Part shown: piece after piece, positions 26,682 to 37,424 of the stretch | Layout: each line of letters begins with the position of its first letter | How positions within the stretch are numbered: the first letter of the stretch is position 1 | Assembly: GCA_005408345.1 (NCBI GenBank) | Contig: SEMN01000133.1 | Coordinates: 682,001-746,000, forward strand | Direction: 5' to 3' | DNA: 64,000 nucleotides | DNA from: Macquaria australasica | Taxonomy: Eukaryota; Chordata; Actinopteri; Centrarchiformes; Percichthyidae | Translations under genes and position numbers: made by a program | Notes under the pieces: generated by a model | What the model was told of the DNA's origin: nothing | What the model saw: only the letters and a program-made list of their open reading frames with translations | Database searches by the model: none

Positions 26682-28557
26682 GTGAGTATGATCAGAGTGC
26701 TTCATTTTGTATTTTAAGAGAGGAAGTTGTTACATTTTAAAATGGGTTTTAAAATGCTGAAAAACAAGGAGCAAAATTAAGAAACCATGACTCAGTTTTT
26801 CAAGGCCGGATGGTATAGTCCAACATTTGACAGTCAGGGATCAATCGTAAGTGTAAATCAATGTTAGTTGTGGATAGAAAGGCATCTTCATTTGACATGA
26901 TGGGCAGAAAACCAGGATTGTTGAAATATGTGTGCTGACTGACTTCATTAGTTGAACGTAATTAAACCCACTTGGGCACCATGAGGTCACAGATTAAGAT
27001 GAGAAGTCTTCCAGGAAGTAGCAGTTTCCATAAAGATCAAGTGTCTATTCCATGACGACAACAACAAAAAAACACTGTGTAATAAAGATTTCAAAGGTCA
27101 TCTTGGGTTTCAAAACACTTTCATTGCAGCATATTTGAAGAGGCAGGCGATATGATATCAAAATCTGAAGCTGTAGTTGGGTTTCCCAGTTACAAGCAAT
27201 CAAGGATATGTGTACAGCAGTGAAAGAGAAAACACATTGCCACAATGTCCTATTAGCTTACGTATGAACATTTTCAGTTTCTAGAAATGAAGCAACCAGT
27301 AAAATTACTGTTCAGAGGTAGATTTGTATGTGGCACTCATCCCTGCATTCCCAAAACATTTTTTTTTGTCTTTTTTTTTTTTTTACCACAAGCCACACTT
27401 TGATTGTGGGCTTTAGCTAGCTAACATGACACACAGGATTCCAGGGAGACATGACAGCTAGTAGCAGTGATGAGGCCAAAATCACTCCCTATTTACTATA
27501 TAGTGCACTATATTTACTGACCGCCATTTTATTGGAGTGTCTGAGTGTGTAAATTTATCTGCTATATAATGCCCTAAATAATAGAACAAAAAAAGTAGTG
27601 TCCATGGCATGTACACTACCTTCTGCTAACAGTCCCACAATGAAATGTATTGCTTTTTATTGATGCAAAGAAATTACAGTTGTGCAACTCAACAGCTGTC
27701 AGTGATGACACAACATGATGATAATAACTGTCAGAAATCTCAATTTAGGGAGTCGTGAATGAGCGAACGACAGAGTGATTGTGGACACAGTGAAAGTTAG
27801 CTCTACAGGTAGTTTGTGTCCCAAGCCATCAACAGGCAGCACATGTTAAAAGGACAGAAGATAGATAAATGCCAGATGTCTTCTTAATATTAGACTGTAG
27901 TGTGTACAGGTAAAAACCTCACTCATAACAAGCTCGTGTCAAAGCAGGATTTAATAAGTATTGTCAACCACATAGGATAATTTAAAAAAAACTTGTGTCA
28001 GCTGTCACCATGATGCACAGTGAAACTCGATAAGACATCAAACTGATCACCAAAGCATTGAATGTAGAGCCTGACAAACTTTTGCAATATCTTAAATAAA
28101 CAGCCATAAAAACACAGTAACAGTGTGTGCTGTCTTCCCTTATAACAGGCGTTTCTTCTTTCTCCCTCACCAGTTTCTGTGCAAAACTTTCCACCATCTT
28201 ATTAAAATACAGGTCTGACCAGATGCTAACAGATAATTTGCACTTTCACTGAGGTTTCCTCCTTTGGATATTGAGCATTTTCCACCAATTAGTTTAGTGA
28301 TCCGTGCAGTTTAAGGCGCAAAAACAACTTTGAGTCATTGTGATTTGTTTTCTACCCTCCATGTGCACCAGCATCTCATGATCACATGGTCACTCGGAAA
28401 CCTGTTTATTGGGTCTGCATTAACCCTTAAGACCAAGTAAAAAAACTTCTTGCTGTTGGATATTTGTAACTCCCCTTGCCCCTTGCAGGATCAAAACAGA
28501 TACTCAGTGTATTGTATGTTTTTATTTATTTGTCATATAATCTGACATCCCTCCCAG
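26682..28557 (+). other. abra: abra intron
   Basis: This 1876-bp intron has donor GTGAGT and acceptor CATCCCTCCCAG. It contains poly-T stretches near 27360-27385 and a block at about 27410-27720 with ACTATATAGTGCACTATATT, which resembles a teleost repeat. No alternative exon is visible. Human ABRA is also a two-exon gene. Confidence 0.9.
27410..27720. repeat. Possible interspersed repeat in abra intron
   Basis: CACTCCCTATTTACTATATA followed by GTGCACTATATTTACTGACC recalls the palindromic 'ccctatatagtgcactata' repeat of fishes. There is no second copy in this window, so the call relies on recognition. The boundaries are approximate. Confidence 0.4.
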
Positions 28558-29041
28558 GTACAAGAAGGAAGCTGGGGATGCCATCAAGATCAACGCTCTC
28601 TCCAAGAAATACAGCGCTGTGGGAAACCTCAAGAGCCGCTGGCAGAACTGGGCCTCAGAGCACACCGTGAACCAGAAACTGAACCCCTTCAGTGAATATT
28701 TTGACTATGATTACTCCATGTCGCTCCGACTCCAAAAGGGCCAAGAGGGATACGGACGCCCAAAGGAGGGCACCCAAACAGCTGAGAGAGCCAAACGCGC
28801 CGAGCAACACGTCCACCGTGAGATAGACGACTTGTGTTACGTGATCAGGACTATGGCTGATCCGGACACAGACGGAAAGACCCGCATCACGTTCGGACAG
28901 CTGTTTGACAGATATGTTCGGATCTCTGATAAGGTGGTGGGGATTTTGATGAGAGCCAGGAAACATGGGAAGGTGGCGTTTGAAGGGGAGATGCTGTGGC
29001 AAGGCCAGGATGATGGAGTGATCATTACTCTGCTGGTGTGA
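28558..29041 (+). CDS. abra: Abra (STARS), exon 2 with C-terminal actin-binding domain
   Basis: Exon 2 completes codon 268 and adds 160 residues, ending in LLV and TGA at 29039-29041, for 428 residues in total (human 381). It carries the strongly conserved C-terminal region: YSAVGNLKSRWQNWASEH, QKLNPFSEYFDYDYSMSLRL, QKGQEGYGRPKEGTQTAERA, FGQLFDRYVRISDKVVGILM and FEGEMLWQGQDDGVIITLL. These match human ABRA almost residue for residue. This part contains the actin-binding sites and is sufficient for SRF activation in the mammalian protein. No frameshift or missing block is seen, so the gene looks functional. The extra length compared with human lies in the exon 1 linker. Confidence 0.97.
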
Positions 29042-29742
29042 CGTTAACACCTGGGTCAAAGTTGTACTGGAAAATCCTCTTACAGCTACTTGGCTGTCAC
29101 AATGGAACTTGGGAAATAACCTCAGTCATTATCCAGCAGGGCTAAGAGGAGGATTTAAAATACAATTTGACCTGGGTCTATTCAGTGGACATTTGCAGAA
29201 CAATATCAAAGGAATATGGAGACTACAAAGCTTGGTGGATGAGTCGGTGTGGATTATCCAAGGAATATATTGCTGCTATTTTTGTAGATACTTGAAGACT
29301 CTTTCTGTCAGTGTTGTGGATTTTTGAGTTCAAAGAGATTCTAGCTCTTGGCTGCTTAAGTTTCCATCCAGAGTTGCTTGCAGAGTCGCATACTTGTTTT
29401 GCACTTTCTTTGTGGCTTATGTTAATTAGATGCTTGATTATGTGTTAATGTACCAAATAACCAGCAGCTTTGCAGTATAGTGTAGCACAGTGGCTCAAAC
29501 ACAGATTGGGTTTCATTGCCTTAAGACCTGCAGCTCAGCATTCATTATACTGTACCAGGCACAATGCAGAGGAACAGAGCAGACCACAGCACTTTTAAAT
29601 CTCATGGCCTGTTAGACGGAGCCTGTTATGATTAATGTAAAGGGTGACTATGACTGTCTGGGGGGAAAGGAAAACTTTCCTTTTCACATCCAGTTATTGA
29701 GTGTTTGAGGGTTTGCAGAACCAATGTTAGCAGTCACTTTTA

Positions 29743-30089
29743 CAGGGTTCGTACAGCTTTTAAGAGTAAAATTCAAGCACTTTCAAGGTACCTAAATGAA
29801 ACATTTCCAGACTCTCAAAGCTAATTGTTAGTTGTTGTTGCTAACTGTTAATTGTTACTATAAATGCCAGGAGACAGCAAACAAATACGACGACAGGATC
29901 GTTTCATTTCAAATATTAAAAGATTTTTGGTTTACATGAGTGATTGTGTAGATGATGAAACACCATATTATGTTGAAAATCAAGCATTTTTCTAGGAGTA
30001 TATTCAAATTCAAGTATTTTCCTAACCTTGAAAACATAACAGTTAAAATTAAGCATTTTCCAAACTTTCAAGACTTTGTACGAACCCTG
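29743..30089. mobile_element. Short inverted-repeat element (MITE-like)
   Basis: The left end reads CAGGGTTCGTAC and the right end GTACGAACCCTG, a perfect 12-bp inverted repeat 347 bp apart. Inside are repeated CAAGCATTTTCC / CAAGCACTTTC / CAAGTATTTTCC motifs on both halves. The bases just outside, CTTTTA on each side, could be a target-site duplication. There is no coding capacity, so it would be a non-autonomous DNA transposon. The family resembles a known teleost repeat with GGGTTCGTAC ends. Confidence 0.7.
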
Positions 30090-30369
30090 CTTTTAGTGTT
30101 GGCCAAGTTGAATATGATGTTGTTTTCTAATTTGAAACCATTTCAGCAAAAAGCTTGCCATAATGAGGCATACTGTACATAGGTATCTACTGTATTTAAC
30201 ATGCAGTAAAGGTCTCATCTATCTACAGTATAAACAGTAGTATAGTATAAACTCAGTCAAATCCAAGTTGTTGGTCATAGGCCTAGCTATGTGATTTGTT
30301 ATCAAGCTATTTTTCATTATTCATATAAACATAAATTATACAAATCAATACAGTGTGTAAATTGTTGTA

Positions 30370-30758
30370 AATTGTAACAGATTTTTGCAACTTGCAGGTA
30401 GCGGAGACAACTTGTGAACACAACATAAACATATCATCACCCTTTAAGTTGATATGGCAAACTTGTATGCAAACGGTTGCTCACACATCCAGCAGATATG
30501 CAGAAACATTATCATTGATTTGGAGTCGTGTTTGTGTCCACCTGATGAATGTAAATCCAATATTCACTCTCTTTTTAACTCTGTTTTTGGTCTCTACCAA
30601 CTCCTGAGGGAAGTATCTGGCTCTTTAGCTGCTAAATGCTCCACTATGTTCACCAGCTAATTGCTAACTGTGCATGTCTGCTGTTTGGTGCTGAGCAGGT
30701 CGTGTACAGTGGGTTTTTAGAGCTTTTTCACTGAAAACAGTTGCCTGCTGTGGCCGAC

Positions 30759-30828
<70 letters not shown>

Positions 30829-30980
30829 CCAAAACAGTAAAGTTTTGGGCCATACAGCTAAACAATGAGCTAAAACTCACTATAAAGCTCTGTAAGGAGG
30901 ATTGTTGGATTCATCACTATGAGTGACCCCTTTCACATTGTTTTTACATTGGCATTATTTTCAATAATAGCCACTTTAAA
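30370..30980 (+). repeat. CACTTGGGGGCAGC dispersed repeat, copy C, diverged
   Basis: Words shared with the 14.3-kb copy are ACACAACATAAACATATCAT, CACCTGATGAATGTAAATCC, CCAACTCCTGAGGGAAGTAT, AAATGCTCCACTATGTTCACC, ACAGTGGGTTTTTAGAGCTT and GAGTGACCCCTTTCACAT. The head of the family is degraded. A GT tract lies inside the copy. Confidence 0.75.
30762..30826. repeat. GT microsatellite, about 32 units
   Basis: This is a nearly perfect GT tract inside the repeat copy at 30.4-31.0 kb. It is likely polymorphic. Confidence 0.95.
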
Positions 30981-31284
30981 CATTAACTTTTACTATGAAA
31001 AGTGTTTTACAAGGATTATAGTTGACGCTGACAGTGTTACACAGCATTTAGCTTAATTTAAGACCCTTCATAATTAGTTAGTTTTCTTTATTAATCTTTC
31101 GGAAATTCCTCTTGTGTCAGACAAATACAACAACAACAACAAAAGACAATTAAGGGCTGACATCAGACGGCATAGTGCACCATATTATTTCAATATTGTG
31201 TAGTATTATTTCCATTAATATTAACATCAATACCATTACCACAACTATTACTTCACATCTCTATGTAGAAATGTACTGTGCTGC

Positions 31285-31470
31285 TGTATGTTCTCTTTCC
31301 TCCTGCCAGTTTTTCCTTGCCACTGTCGCCTAGTGCTTGCTCATGGTGGGAACTGTTGGGTCTCTGTAAATATAAAAAGAGTCGGTCTAGACCTGCTCTA
31401 TTCGAAAAAGTGCCCTGAGATGACTTTGTTATGATATGGCGCTATATAAATAAAACTGAACTGAATTGAA
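31285..31470 (+). repeat. Teleost repeat with GCGCTATATAAATAAAACTGAA tail
   Basis: The sequence CCACTGTCGCCTAGTGCTTG, then GGGTCTCTGTAAATATAAA, then TCTAGACCTGCTCT, then a TATAAATAAAACTGAACTGAATTGAA tail is one of the most common repeats in percomorph genomes, as I remember it. The repeated TGAAT/TGAACTGAAT tail is SINE- or LINE-like. It lies 220 bp upstream of the lectin TATA box. Confidence 0.8.
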
Positions 31471-31686
31471 TGTTTGCAGGGAATGACAAGTTGAGAGCCA
31501 TTCATACCAGAAGATTAACACTAAACATATTGCAACTGTCACAAATCCTTTACTGTAAGTGTCTGTTTAAAAAAAACACAAAAAAACTTTTTTTGGAACA
31601 TATGTGCTGTTACAGTAAGGGTAAATGTTCAACGCGGACATGTGGGAAACACCCTTAAAAATGTTCTCGGGAATGCATCACAGAGG

Positions 31687-31694
31687 TATAAGTA
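31687..31694 (+). promoter_or_regulatory. TATA box of the ZG16-like lectin
   Basis: TATAAGTA lies about 90 bp upstream of a good donor site at 31781, so transcription would start near 31715-31725. It fits a tissue-restricted secretory gene. It is supported by the row of splice sites that follows in the expected order. Confidence 0.5.
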
Positions 31695-31714
31695 GAAAAG
31701 GAGCCTTGAAAACA

Positions 31715-31780
31715 GGTGAAGCTGCACACACGGATGTTGAAGCCTTGACAACATTATTTTTACGCTTTGAAACTTGATCT
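31715..31780 (+). other. Predicted non-coding exon 1 of the ZG16-like gene
   Basis: The segment runs from the predicted start of transcription to the donor GTGAGT at 31781. It has no ATG in a useful frame. The start is uncertain by about 10 bases. Confidence 0.4.
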
Positions 31781-31961
31781 GTGAGTATATGCTTATTTTA
31801 ATCCTCACATTGCTATCATTTAATAGATAATTTGTTGATTAATTATCATCTCTAATATATGGAAAAACAAATTGGCTAAAGTACCTGATGGTCACAAGTA
31901 CTGAATTTCAACAATCAACATTTTTGTAACAAACACCATTTTTTTATTTCATCATCTACAG

Positions 31962-32000
31962 GTATCTCTTGATCATTGTGCAGCTAATAAAAAAAGACAG
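31962..32000 (+). other. Predicted non-coding exon 2 of the ZG16-like gene
   Basis: This is a 39-base segment with a pyrimidine-rich acceptor ending CATCTACAG and a strong donor GTAAGA at 32001. It contains no ATG. The next acceptor (TTTCACAG, ending 32130) falls one base before the start codon at 32132. Confidence 0.4.
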
Positions 32001-32131
32001 GTAAGAATTAATCATGTTTATTTCTCCAATTATAACTTTATTTAATTAATTATAACTATAACATTTTTTGGGTTAAAAAAAATAAAATCTTGGTTAAATA
32101 ATTCTGCCCCGTCATCAATTTGTTTCACAGA

Positions 32132-33520
32132 ATGCATTATGTTGTCCTTTTCGCTCTGCTCACAGCCCCTGTCTTGGCTGATGGTAAGTGTGCATGTAAC
32201 ATTTATTAGTCAAATGTGTGCTAAAGTTTAACAATCCTTTGAAATATAATGAGCACATAATAAATTAGGTTAGCTAACATATATATATATTTTAAATAGT
32301 TCAGTTTAAAGGCACATACTCTTTTGCAGATGCTCCTATGTTAGCAAATTTATTGTCACACAGGCGTAAACGCTGCAGAAAATGATTAATCGTAATTAAA
32401 TGTAATTATTCTTTATGAGATTTTCGTACTAGAAAAATAAAAATAAAATAAAGAATAGACAATTTCCTGTCAGCATGTCCACAGACTGGGAATGTGAACA
32501 GGTTCACTCATGTTTGCATCTCTTGTCTTTGCAGTTCAGCCTCAGTTCTACTCCTTCTCCCCGTCAGTGGGGTCAGGAAGTGGCAGCGCTTACAGTATCA
32601 CTGGAGAAGGCAGAATCACAGCTGTCCAGGTGTGGGATTCCTACAGCAACTACATCTTTGGGTAAATATCAGACAAATTTAATCCGGTTTTGCAGTTTTC
32701 ATCACACACATATTGGATAGATCTGGATAATGCAACCCTATCTCTCCTAGAAATTATGTTTATATCCAACTAATTTGCAACTGCAAATATGTTTTGAGGG
32801 AAACGTAATGTTAGGATCAATTCATTGTTGGTTTTGGTCTTTTCTCTGGATTTATTGATAATAATAAGAAATATATAGAATATCACCAGACTTATCATTT
32901 AAATGGTGCATGATTGTATTTTGGTTTAATTTAGAGATGATGTTTAGGTTAAAACAATGGCTATTAAACAAACAAAATTTTTATTTTACATCACAAGACG
33001 TATTCAGGTTAGTCTACCAATGTGGAAAATTAGCTTTTAGGAAAAATATTGATATGGTGTTTTTGAGGATTTGGATCATGTAAACTTTTATTACTCCTTT
33101 GGCTGGACTACACACCTGCACATTTTTGTTAACAAGGGTCATATTAATTGATCTAGTATGATACATCACTTCCCCATTGTATCACACTTGTCTTTGTCCC
33201 CTTCCTCAGCTTTCAGTGCCGCTATGGCTTCATCTGGGCCCCCCTTGTTGGTTACCGATCCGGTGAGGCCAAAGAGATTGATTTGTTTGACGGTGAGGCC
33301 ATCATCCAGATTTCTGGATGATTTCTGGATGTGCGACCCACTGACGTGCAGTCAGTGTACGCTGCATGCAGGCCAGCCATCAGGTACCTCTTTCAACATG
33401 TATCCCTGCCACATGGAGGCTGAGCTGCGCTTTATCAGCGGCCGGGTCCATGGAGCCATCACCTCCATGGGAGCACACTGGGGTGTTGTTGTTCCATCTG
33501 CTAACGGCACTGCTCACTGA
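32132..33520 (+). pseudogene. ZG16-like jacalin lectin gene, interrupted in last exon
   Basis: Three coding exons are seen: 32132-32183, 32535-32661 and 33210-33520, each with proper splice sites and matching phases. Exon 1 gives a signal peptide, MHYVVLFALLTAPVLAD. Exons 2-3 give the jacalin-type fold of zymogen granule protein 16: FYSFSPSVGSGSGSAYSITG, EGRITAVQVWDSYSNYIFGF, QCRYGFIWAPLVGY and EIDLFDGEAIIQISG. ZG16 proteins are small secreted lectins that bind glycans in gut and pancreas; fish often have several. The frame then hits TGA at 33319-33321. The C-terminal part, GQPSGTSFNMYPCHMEAELR followed by FISGRVHGAITSMGAHWGVV, is still recognisable in another frame and ends at 33520. So the gene has a nonsense codon plus a net frame change between about 33320 and 33375. 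As read it would make about 96 residues without the second half of the lectin fold. It may be a recent pseudogene, an individual null allele or an assembly error. Confidence 0.85.
33310..33331 (+). repeat. 11-bp tandem duplication creating the stop
   Basis: ATTTCTGGATG is present twice in direct succession. The TGA stop spans the junction of the two units. This is exactly where the ZG16 family has the ISGKY-like segment. Confidence 0.9.
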
Positions 33521-34046
33521 GGAGGAGAGCAGGAGGAGAACAACAAACCAAGTGTATGAAAATCACAGTTTATTTCAGAAATGTGTTTTTCAGTTTTGTG
33601 GTGCATTTTGTTCTTTCTATTTACATTTTGACATCCCAAATTGAATTGTTTTTTCAAATGCATTTTGCAGAAAACATATTTCTTTGTTCTTTGCTCAAAG
33701 CTCTGATGTATGCATGGATTGAGAGAACTTAACTGTTCCTACTACTAGAACCCTTTAACTTCAGATTTGAAACCACATATTTGAGCAACCACACAAAGTA
33801 ACAGAGGGCATTATGTTGTTAATTATACTGTATTAAAACACTGGCTGACCTTATTCTTGTGCTCTTGTTTTGTATGTATGTATGAGCACGAACAGACGAA
33901 AATGCTTTCACAAACACATGCACCATATAGTTGGTTTATGATATGCAACTTTGATCTGAACCTGTTTTTCTCCTTCATTTTACCTTTTACATTTGTACAC
34001 ATCATGCTCTTGTCCTTGTATGAAATATGTATTAGGGAAGACGCTC

Positions 34047-34052
34047 AATAAA
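34047..34052 (+). terminator. Polyadenylation signal of the ZG16-like gene
   Basis: AATAAA follows 527 bp after the ancestral stop. It is on the same strand and is the first canonical signal after the lectin coding region. Confidence 0.5.
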
Positions 34053-34269
34053 AATGCATCTTTTGCACATCAAAGCTGCTCACATCATCATTGTGTTTTA
34101 TAATACTCATTATGCATTATTTTCACCTTGGATACATGCAGTCCCTTCAGGCTACTTGCATCAGACCAGGAAACACACCTTAAAACTGTGTCTCTCAGAG
34201 GGGTTAACTGGAATTGTCTGCACTGCTTCAATGAATAGTGTGACATTTTGATGCTCCTCTCATGTCTGT

Positions 34270-34736
34270 CCTTTAAGTATGAAGCTGGAGCCAGGAGATG
34301 ATTAGCTTAGCTTAGCATAAAGACTGGACGCAGGGGGAAACAGCTAGCCTGGCAACAAGTTGTAGTTTTATGGGGAGTTACATGTATCTTATTATTTACT
34401 ATCGTAAAAAGATTTTGGCCAGGTTCCTGGTTCCTTGTTGTCATAAGTTGTGAGGTTGCCAGGTCAACCAGCAGAATCTCCATGAAGTCACTGCACCCAG
34501 CTAAGAAACAGTTTAATCATGTGACTTCTCGTATATACCGTAAGTTGTAGTTTTTATATTTCTGTTTGTGTACGGATTAAACAAACAAGATATAGCGTAT
34601 TAATTAGTGAGCTGTAGAGGTGCTGGTAGGGGGAATGTTTTCAGCTTTGGTTCCCCCTGCTTCCAGTCTTTATGATAAGCGAATTGTCTCTTGGCTGCGG
34701 CAAATAAGTATATTTCCCAAAATATCAAACTATTCT
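34270..34736. mobile_element. Foldback repeat with TTAGCTTAGCTTAGC core, copy 1
   Basis: The left arm has GATTAGCTTAGCTTAGCATA, AAGACTGGACGCAGGGGGAA and CAGCTAGCCTGG. The right arm has CCCCCTGCTTCCAGTCTTTA, an inverted match, and ends TATTTCCCAAAATATCAAAC. The right end is the reverse complement of the AGTTTGACATTTTGGGAA start of the 44.2-kb copy. This arrangement is a non-autonomous foldback element common in fish. It is not coding. Confidence 0.75.
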
Positions 34737-36414
34737 TTTCATTTCCAATGTTGAGCTTTTCTTATTGTGTTTTTGCCATGAAGACTACTGATACTGTCAC
34801 CCATCCTTCCAAGGATGACTTCCTGAACTTTAACACAAACTGCACAGTAAAAGCCACTTATTCACAAAGATATAATTTTCTTTTCATTTCTACCCTTTGT
34901 TCTGTTGATTTTTATTTTCTTACTAATCTATTTTTAGTATGCCTGAGCTTATCACGCACATGACATTTCCCTCTTCAAAAACTCATTATGATAAGCTGGA
35001 AGTGGAAGTACAACCGCCCACACACGCATGCACACATACTTACAGTACATGCTGTTTATCAATTTACGGTAAGATGTGACGGAAAAACCCCTCAGACAGG
35101 CTGAGCAGACCTTGAAAACAAAAGAGGAAACCAGGAAGAAGACGGAGAAAAAAACTCCAACATACCGACAGCCACACCTGTATGAGCTGTTGCATGTTAC
35201 GCATCACACACAAGAAATGTGCTGAAAACGACAGACATCAACATACTGTCACATAAATTATCTGTTCAATTGAGTAAGTAATAACACACTGCGCATAAGC
35301 TACTGTATTTCTCGAGGTGTGTCATGTTGAAAGTATTCTGTTTGATTAGCATAACAAGGAGGATTTACAAGTCTTTATATGCACATTTAGACAATAGACT
35401 GCCCCCTCCATGTTAGCGGATGGGACATGGGCTAAACTCAAAGTGCCATGGTGGGAATTTAAAGACCCCCTTCATCTCATCCCTCTGCTATTAATAAGCT
35501 GTCTGAGCTGATTACTGAGCTGATTATTGTGACTTTGAGACATTAGGTATGGGTGACTTTAATTTCAGTTGGCTAACTGATGTATCTGACCATATCTGAT
35601 ATGTGTAATTACCTCTAATTTAAGTTAATCACCAGCCGATGATAAAATATAGCCACTGGAGTATCAGCCACTTGGGAATCAGTGATTCATTGTCCAATAG
35701 CTTGCATCAGAAACTTAAGACTGACTGAATCACAAGCCTGTATAGTTAACAAAAGACACATGAAAAACTTGGCCTTCCTGAATGAGCTTACCATAGTAAC
35801 TATCCATTACACTTCTTACTTTCCTGATGTAAATCTGGTTTTAGCCCATTTCTTCCTTGCCATAGTAAATAAACATTCACTGTTTAAAAAGTTCAGAATA
35901 AAAGCTAGACTTAGCCTCTGGTTTATCTTTGACCTGGGAGCTCTCTTTAAGGAGAGAAATGCTGACTGGGCAAAAGCCAGACATACACAGGACTCAACCC
36001 TCTGGTCAACTTTTAGGTGCCTATAAGGAATAAATGCAAGTCAGGATGCTACCTAGACCTACTTAGTAGCTCCTATTCGGGCCCAGCTAAATTCTGGAAG
36101 GAAGTCAATTTTGATAAAAATGATGGTGGCTATGTGTGTTGGCTCCCTAGCTACACCATAACCCCTTAACGCTCAACTATAGATCAACCTTGATTTATCA
36201 CAACTGTGTCCATGTTCAAAGGTTGAGTGGAAACTTTTCTGTTTTGTCAGGCTTAAGTTACTGTGCGTCTGTATTTGTGCTTTTTGTTTGTGTGGTGGAT
36301 GCAGGGATAGTTTTGGCTGTTTTTCTTGTTTTTCTAATTTTTTCTTTTGTTATTGTCACATTTTTTGTATTGTATGTATTATATTCTTCTGAACTTGATA
36401 CTGGGTGTATTTTT

Positions 36415-36436
36415 AAAGGAATAGTTTGACATTTTG
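36415..36436 (+). repeat. End fragment of the foldback family
   Basis: AAAGGAATAGTTTGACATTT followed by TGG is the terminal word of the elements at 34.3 and 44.2 kb. No other part is seen, so this is a solo end or a truncated copy. Confidence 0.55.
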
Positions 36437-36777
36437 GATCTGGCAAGGGTGTTTTTGGTTCCTTTGACCCTGTTTCCTGAAAGAAACTGACCAGATCTAT
36501 CACAACCATAAGTAAGTAAAACAAAATTGTTTGTATTTTCTCTGGGTTATTTATCATGTGTTTGTGTGTCTGCGTGTGTTGCATTTTCTCGAAATGTATT
36601 TATTACATTTATCTGTAAATCTGCTACTTGGTGCACTATGCATTTTAATTCAAAGCATTTTGAGTTTAACTGTAATAAAATGTGCTGGATAAATAAAATG
36701 ACCATGCCTTGCCTTACATATAGTAATATTTGTGTGCTTTATTATGGTGATTTTCCGTTAGGGCACGCGCAAATACA

Positions 36778-36800
36778 CCACACACACACACACATACACA

Positions 36801-36852
<52 letters not shown>

Positions 36853-36880
36853 GAGAGAGAGAGGGGGAGAGAGAGAGGGG
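36778..36880. repeat. CA then GA microsatellite
   Basis: About 24 bases of CA are followed by about 75 bases of GA with a few GGG interruptions. The polypurine tract ends about 70 bp before the ZNF143-like motif of the next gene's promoter. Confidence 0.95.
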
Positions 36881-36951
36881 TGCTTTCAAACTGCCCTCTC
36901 TGCAAAACCGATGAAACTTGCCCGTTCTTCATATTCCAGACAGCGCTGAGC

Positions 36952-36979
36952 CTACACTTCCCAGGATCCTTTGAGGCGC
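36952..36979 (+). promoter_or_regulatory. ZNF143/THAP11-like promoter element
   Basis: CTACACTTCCCAGGATCC followed by TTTGAGGCGC closely matches the long ZNF143 (Staf, SBS) promoter motif, roughly ACTACAATTCCCAGAATGC plus GCG. It lies 136-163 bp before the ATG at 37115 inside a CpG-rich segment. That is where this factor usually binds in vertebrate promoters. Confidence 0.5.
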
Positions 36980-37114
36980 GGCAGCAGCTGTGCGCTCCGG
37001 CTTGCCCGCAGCAAAGTGATGATAACACGCCAAACAAGGTACAATGAGAGAGCGCTGAGTTTTACATTTCGCCTGCTCCCTTGCGAGTGATGCCCAAATC
37101 TGTGGAGTAGCACA

Positions 37115-37127
37115 ATGGCTGTCGAAG
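37115..37127 (+). CDS. Unidentified gene, coding part of exon 1
   Basis: ATGGCTGTCGAAG encodes MAVE plus one base and is followed by a strong donor GTAAGG at 37128. The context CACAATGG is a good start. The upstream 170 bp is CpG-rich with a ZNF143-like element, so this looks like a true first exon and not a chance ATG. The phase (one base over) fits exon 58057-58265, giving MAVEAVHCNLSQNG. The link between the two exons rests on phase, strand and absence of other candidates between them, so it is an inference. Confidence 0.5.
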
Positions 37128-37401
37128 GTAAGGCGCTTCACCCCGTGCTGTCCACGATGGCATTTCCGTTTTTGTCTCCTTTTCAAGACAACAGACAGTA
37201 TAGTTCTAGTTACCGTGATGATGGGAGCTGTATGGTGTTCATGGCTCAACCCAGACACAGTCGGGTCAACTGTGAAAGCCTGTGATTGGGTGATGTTGCA
37301 GCCTCTGCTCTCTCCGCATTACGTACACTGTCCTGGTCATCTTCTCCTATTATTTCACTGTACAATTGAAGTGATACACTGCTGGTATTCACTGTCTTGG
37401 T

Positions 37402-37424
37402 CACACACACACACACACACACAC
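37402..37424. repeat. CA microsatellite
   Basis: The tract has about 11 perfect CA units, 270 bp after the predicted exon 1. Confidence 0.9.

Larger units (their letters stand above)
29042..31686. other. abra 3' UTR and intergenic DNA
   Basis: After the abra stop there is presumed 3' UTR without a clear AATAAA close by. A small inverted-repeat element (29743-30089), a CACTTGGGGGCAGC repeat copy interrupted by a GT microsatellite (about 30370-30980) and a CACTGTCGCC repeat (about 31285-31470) follow. No exon is supported here. Confidence 0.65.
33521..36950. other. Lectin 3' UTR and intergenic DNA
   Basis: The first 530 bp is presumably the lectin 3' UTR, ending after AATAAA at 34047-34052. 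Then follow a foldback element (about 34270-34736), a fragment of the same family at 36415-36436, and CA and GA microsatellites from 36778. Frames at 34691-34963 and 35682-36026 have no family resemblance and no exon signals. Confidence 0.65.

Noticed and set aside
33158..33520. 120-residue frame over the third lectin exon taken as a separate gene
   Set aside because: Its first part is out of frame with the lectin and only its end (GQPSGTSF onward) is lectin-like. It is the shifted remainder of the same exon.
36714..37037. Leu/Ser-rich minus-strand frame near 36.8 kb
   Set aside because: It is a translation of the GA and CA microsatellites.
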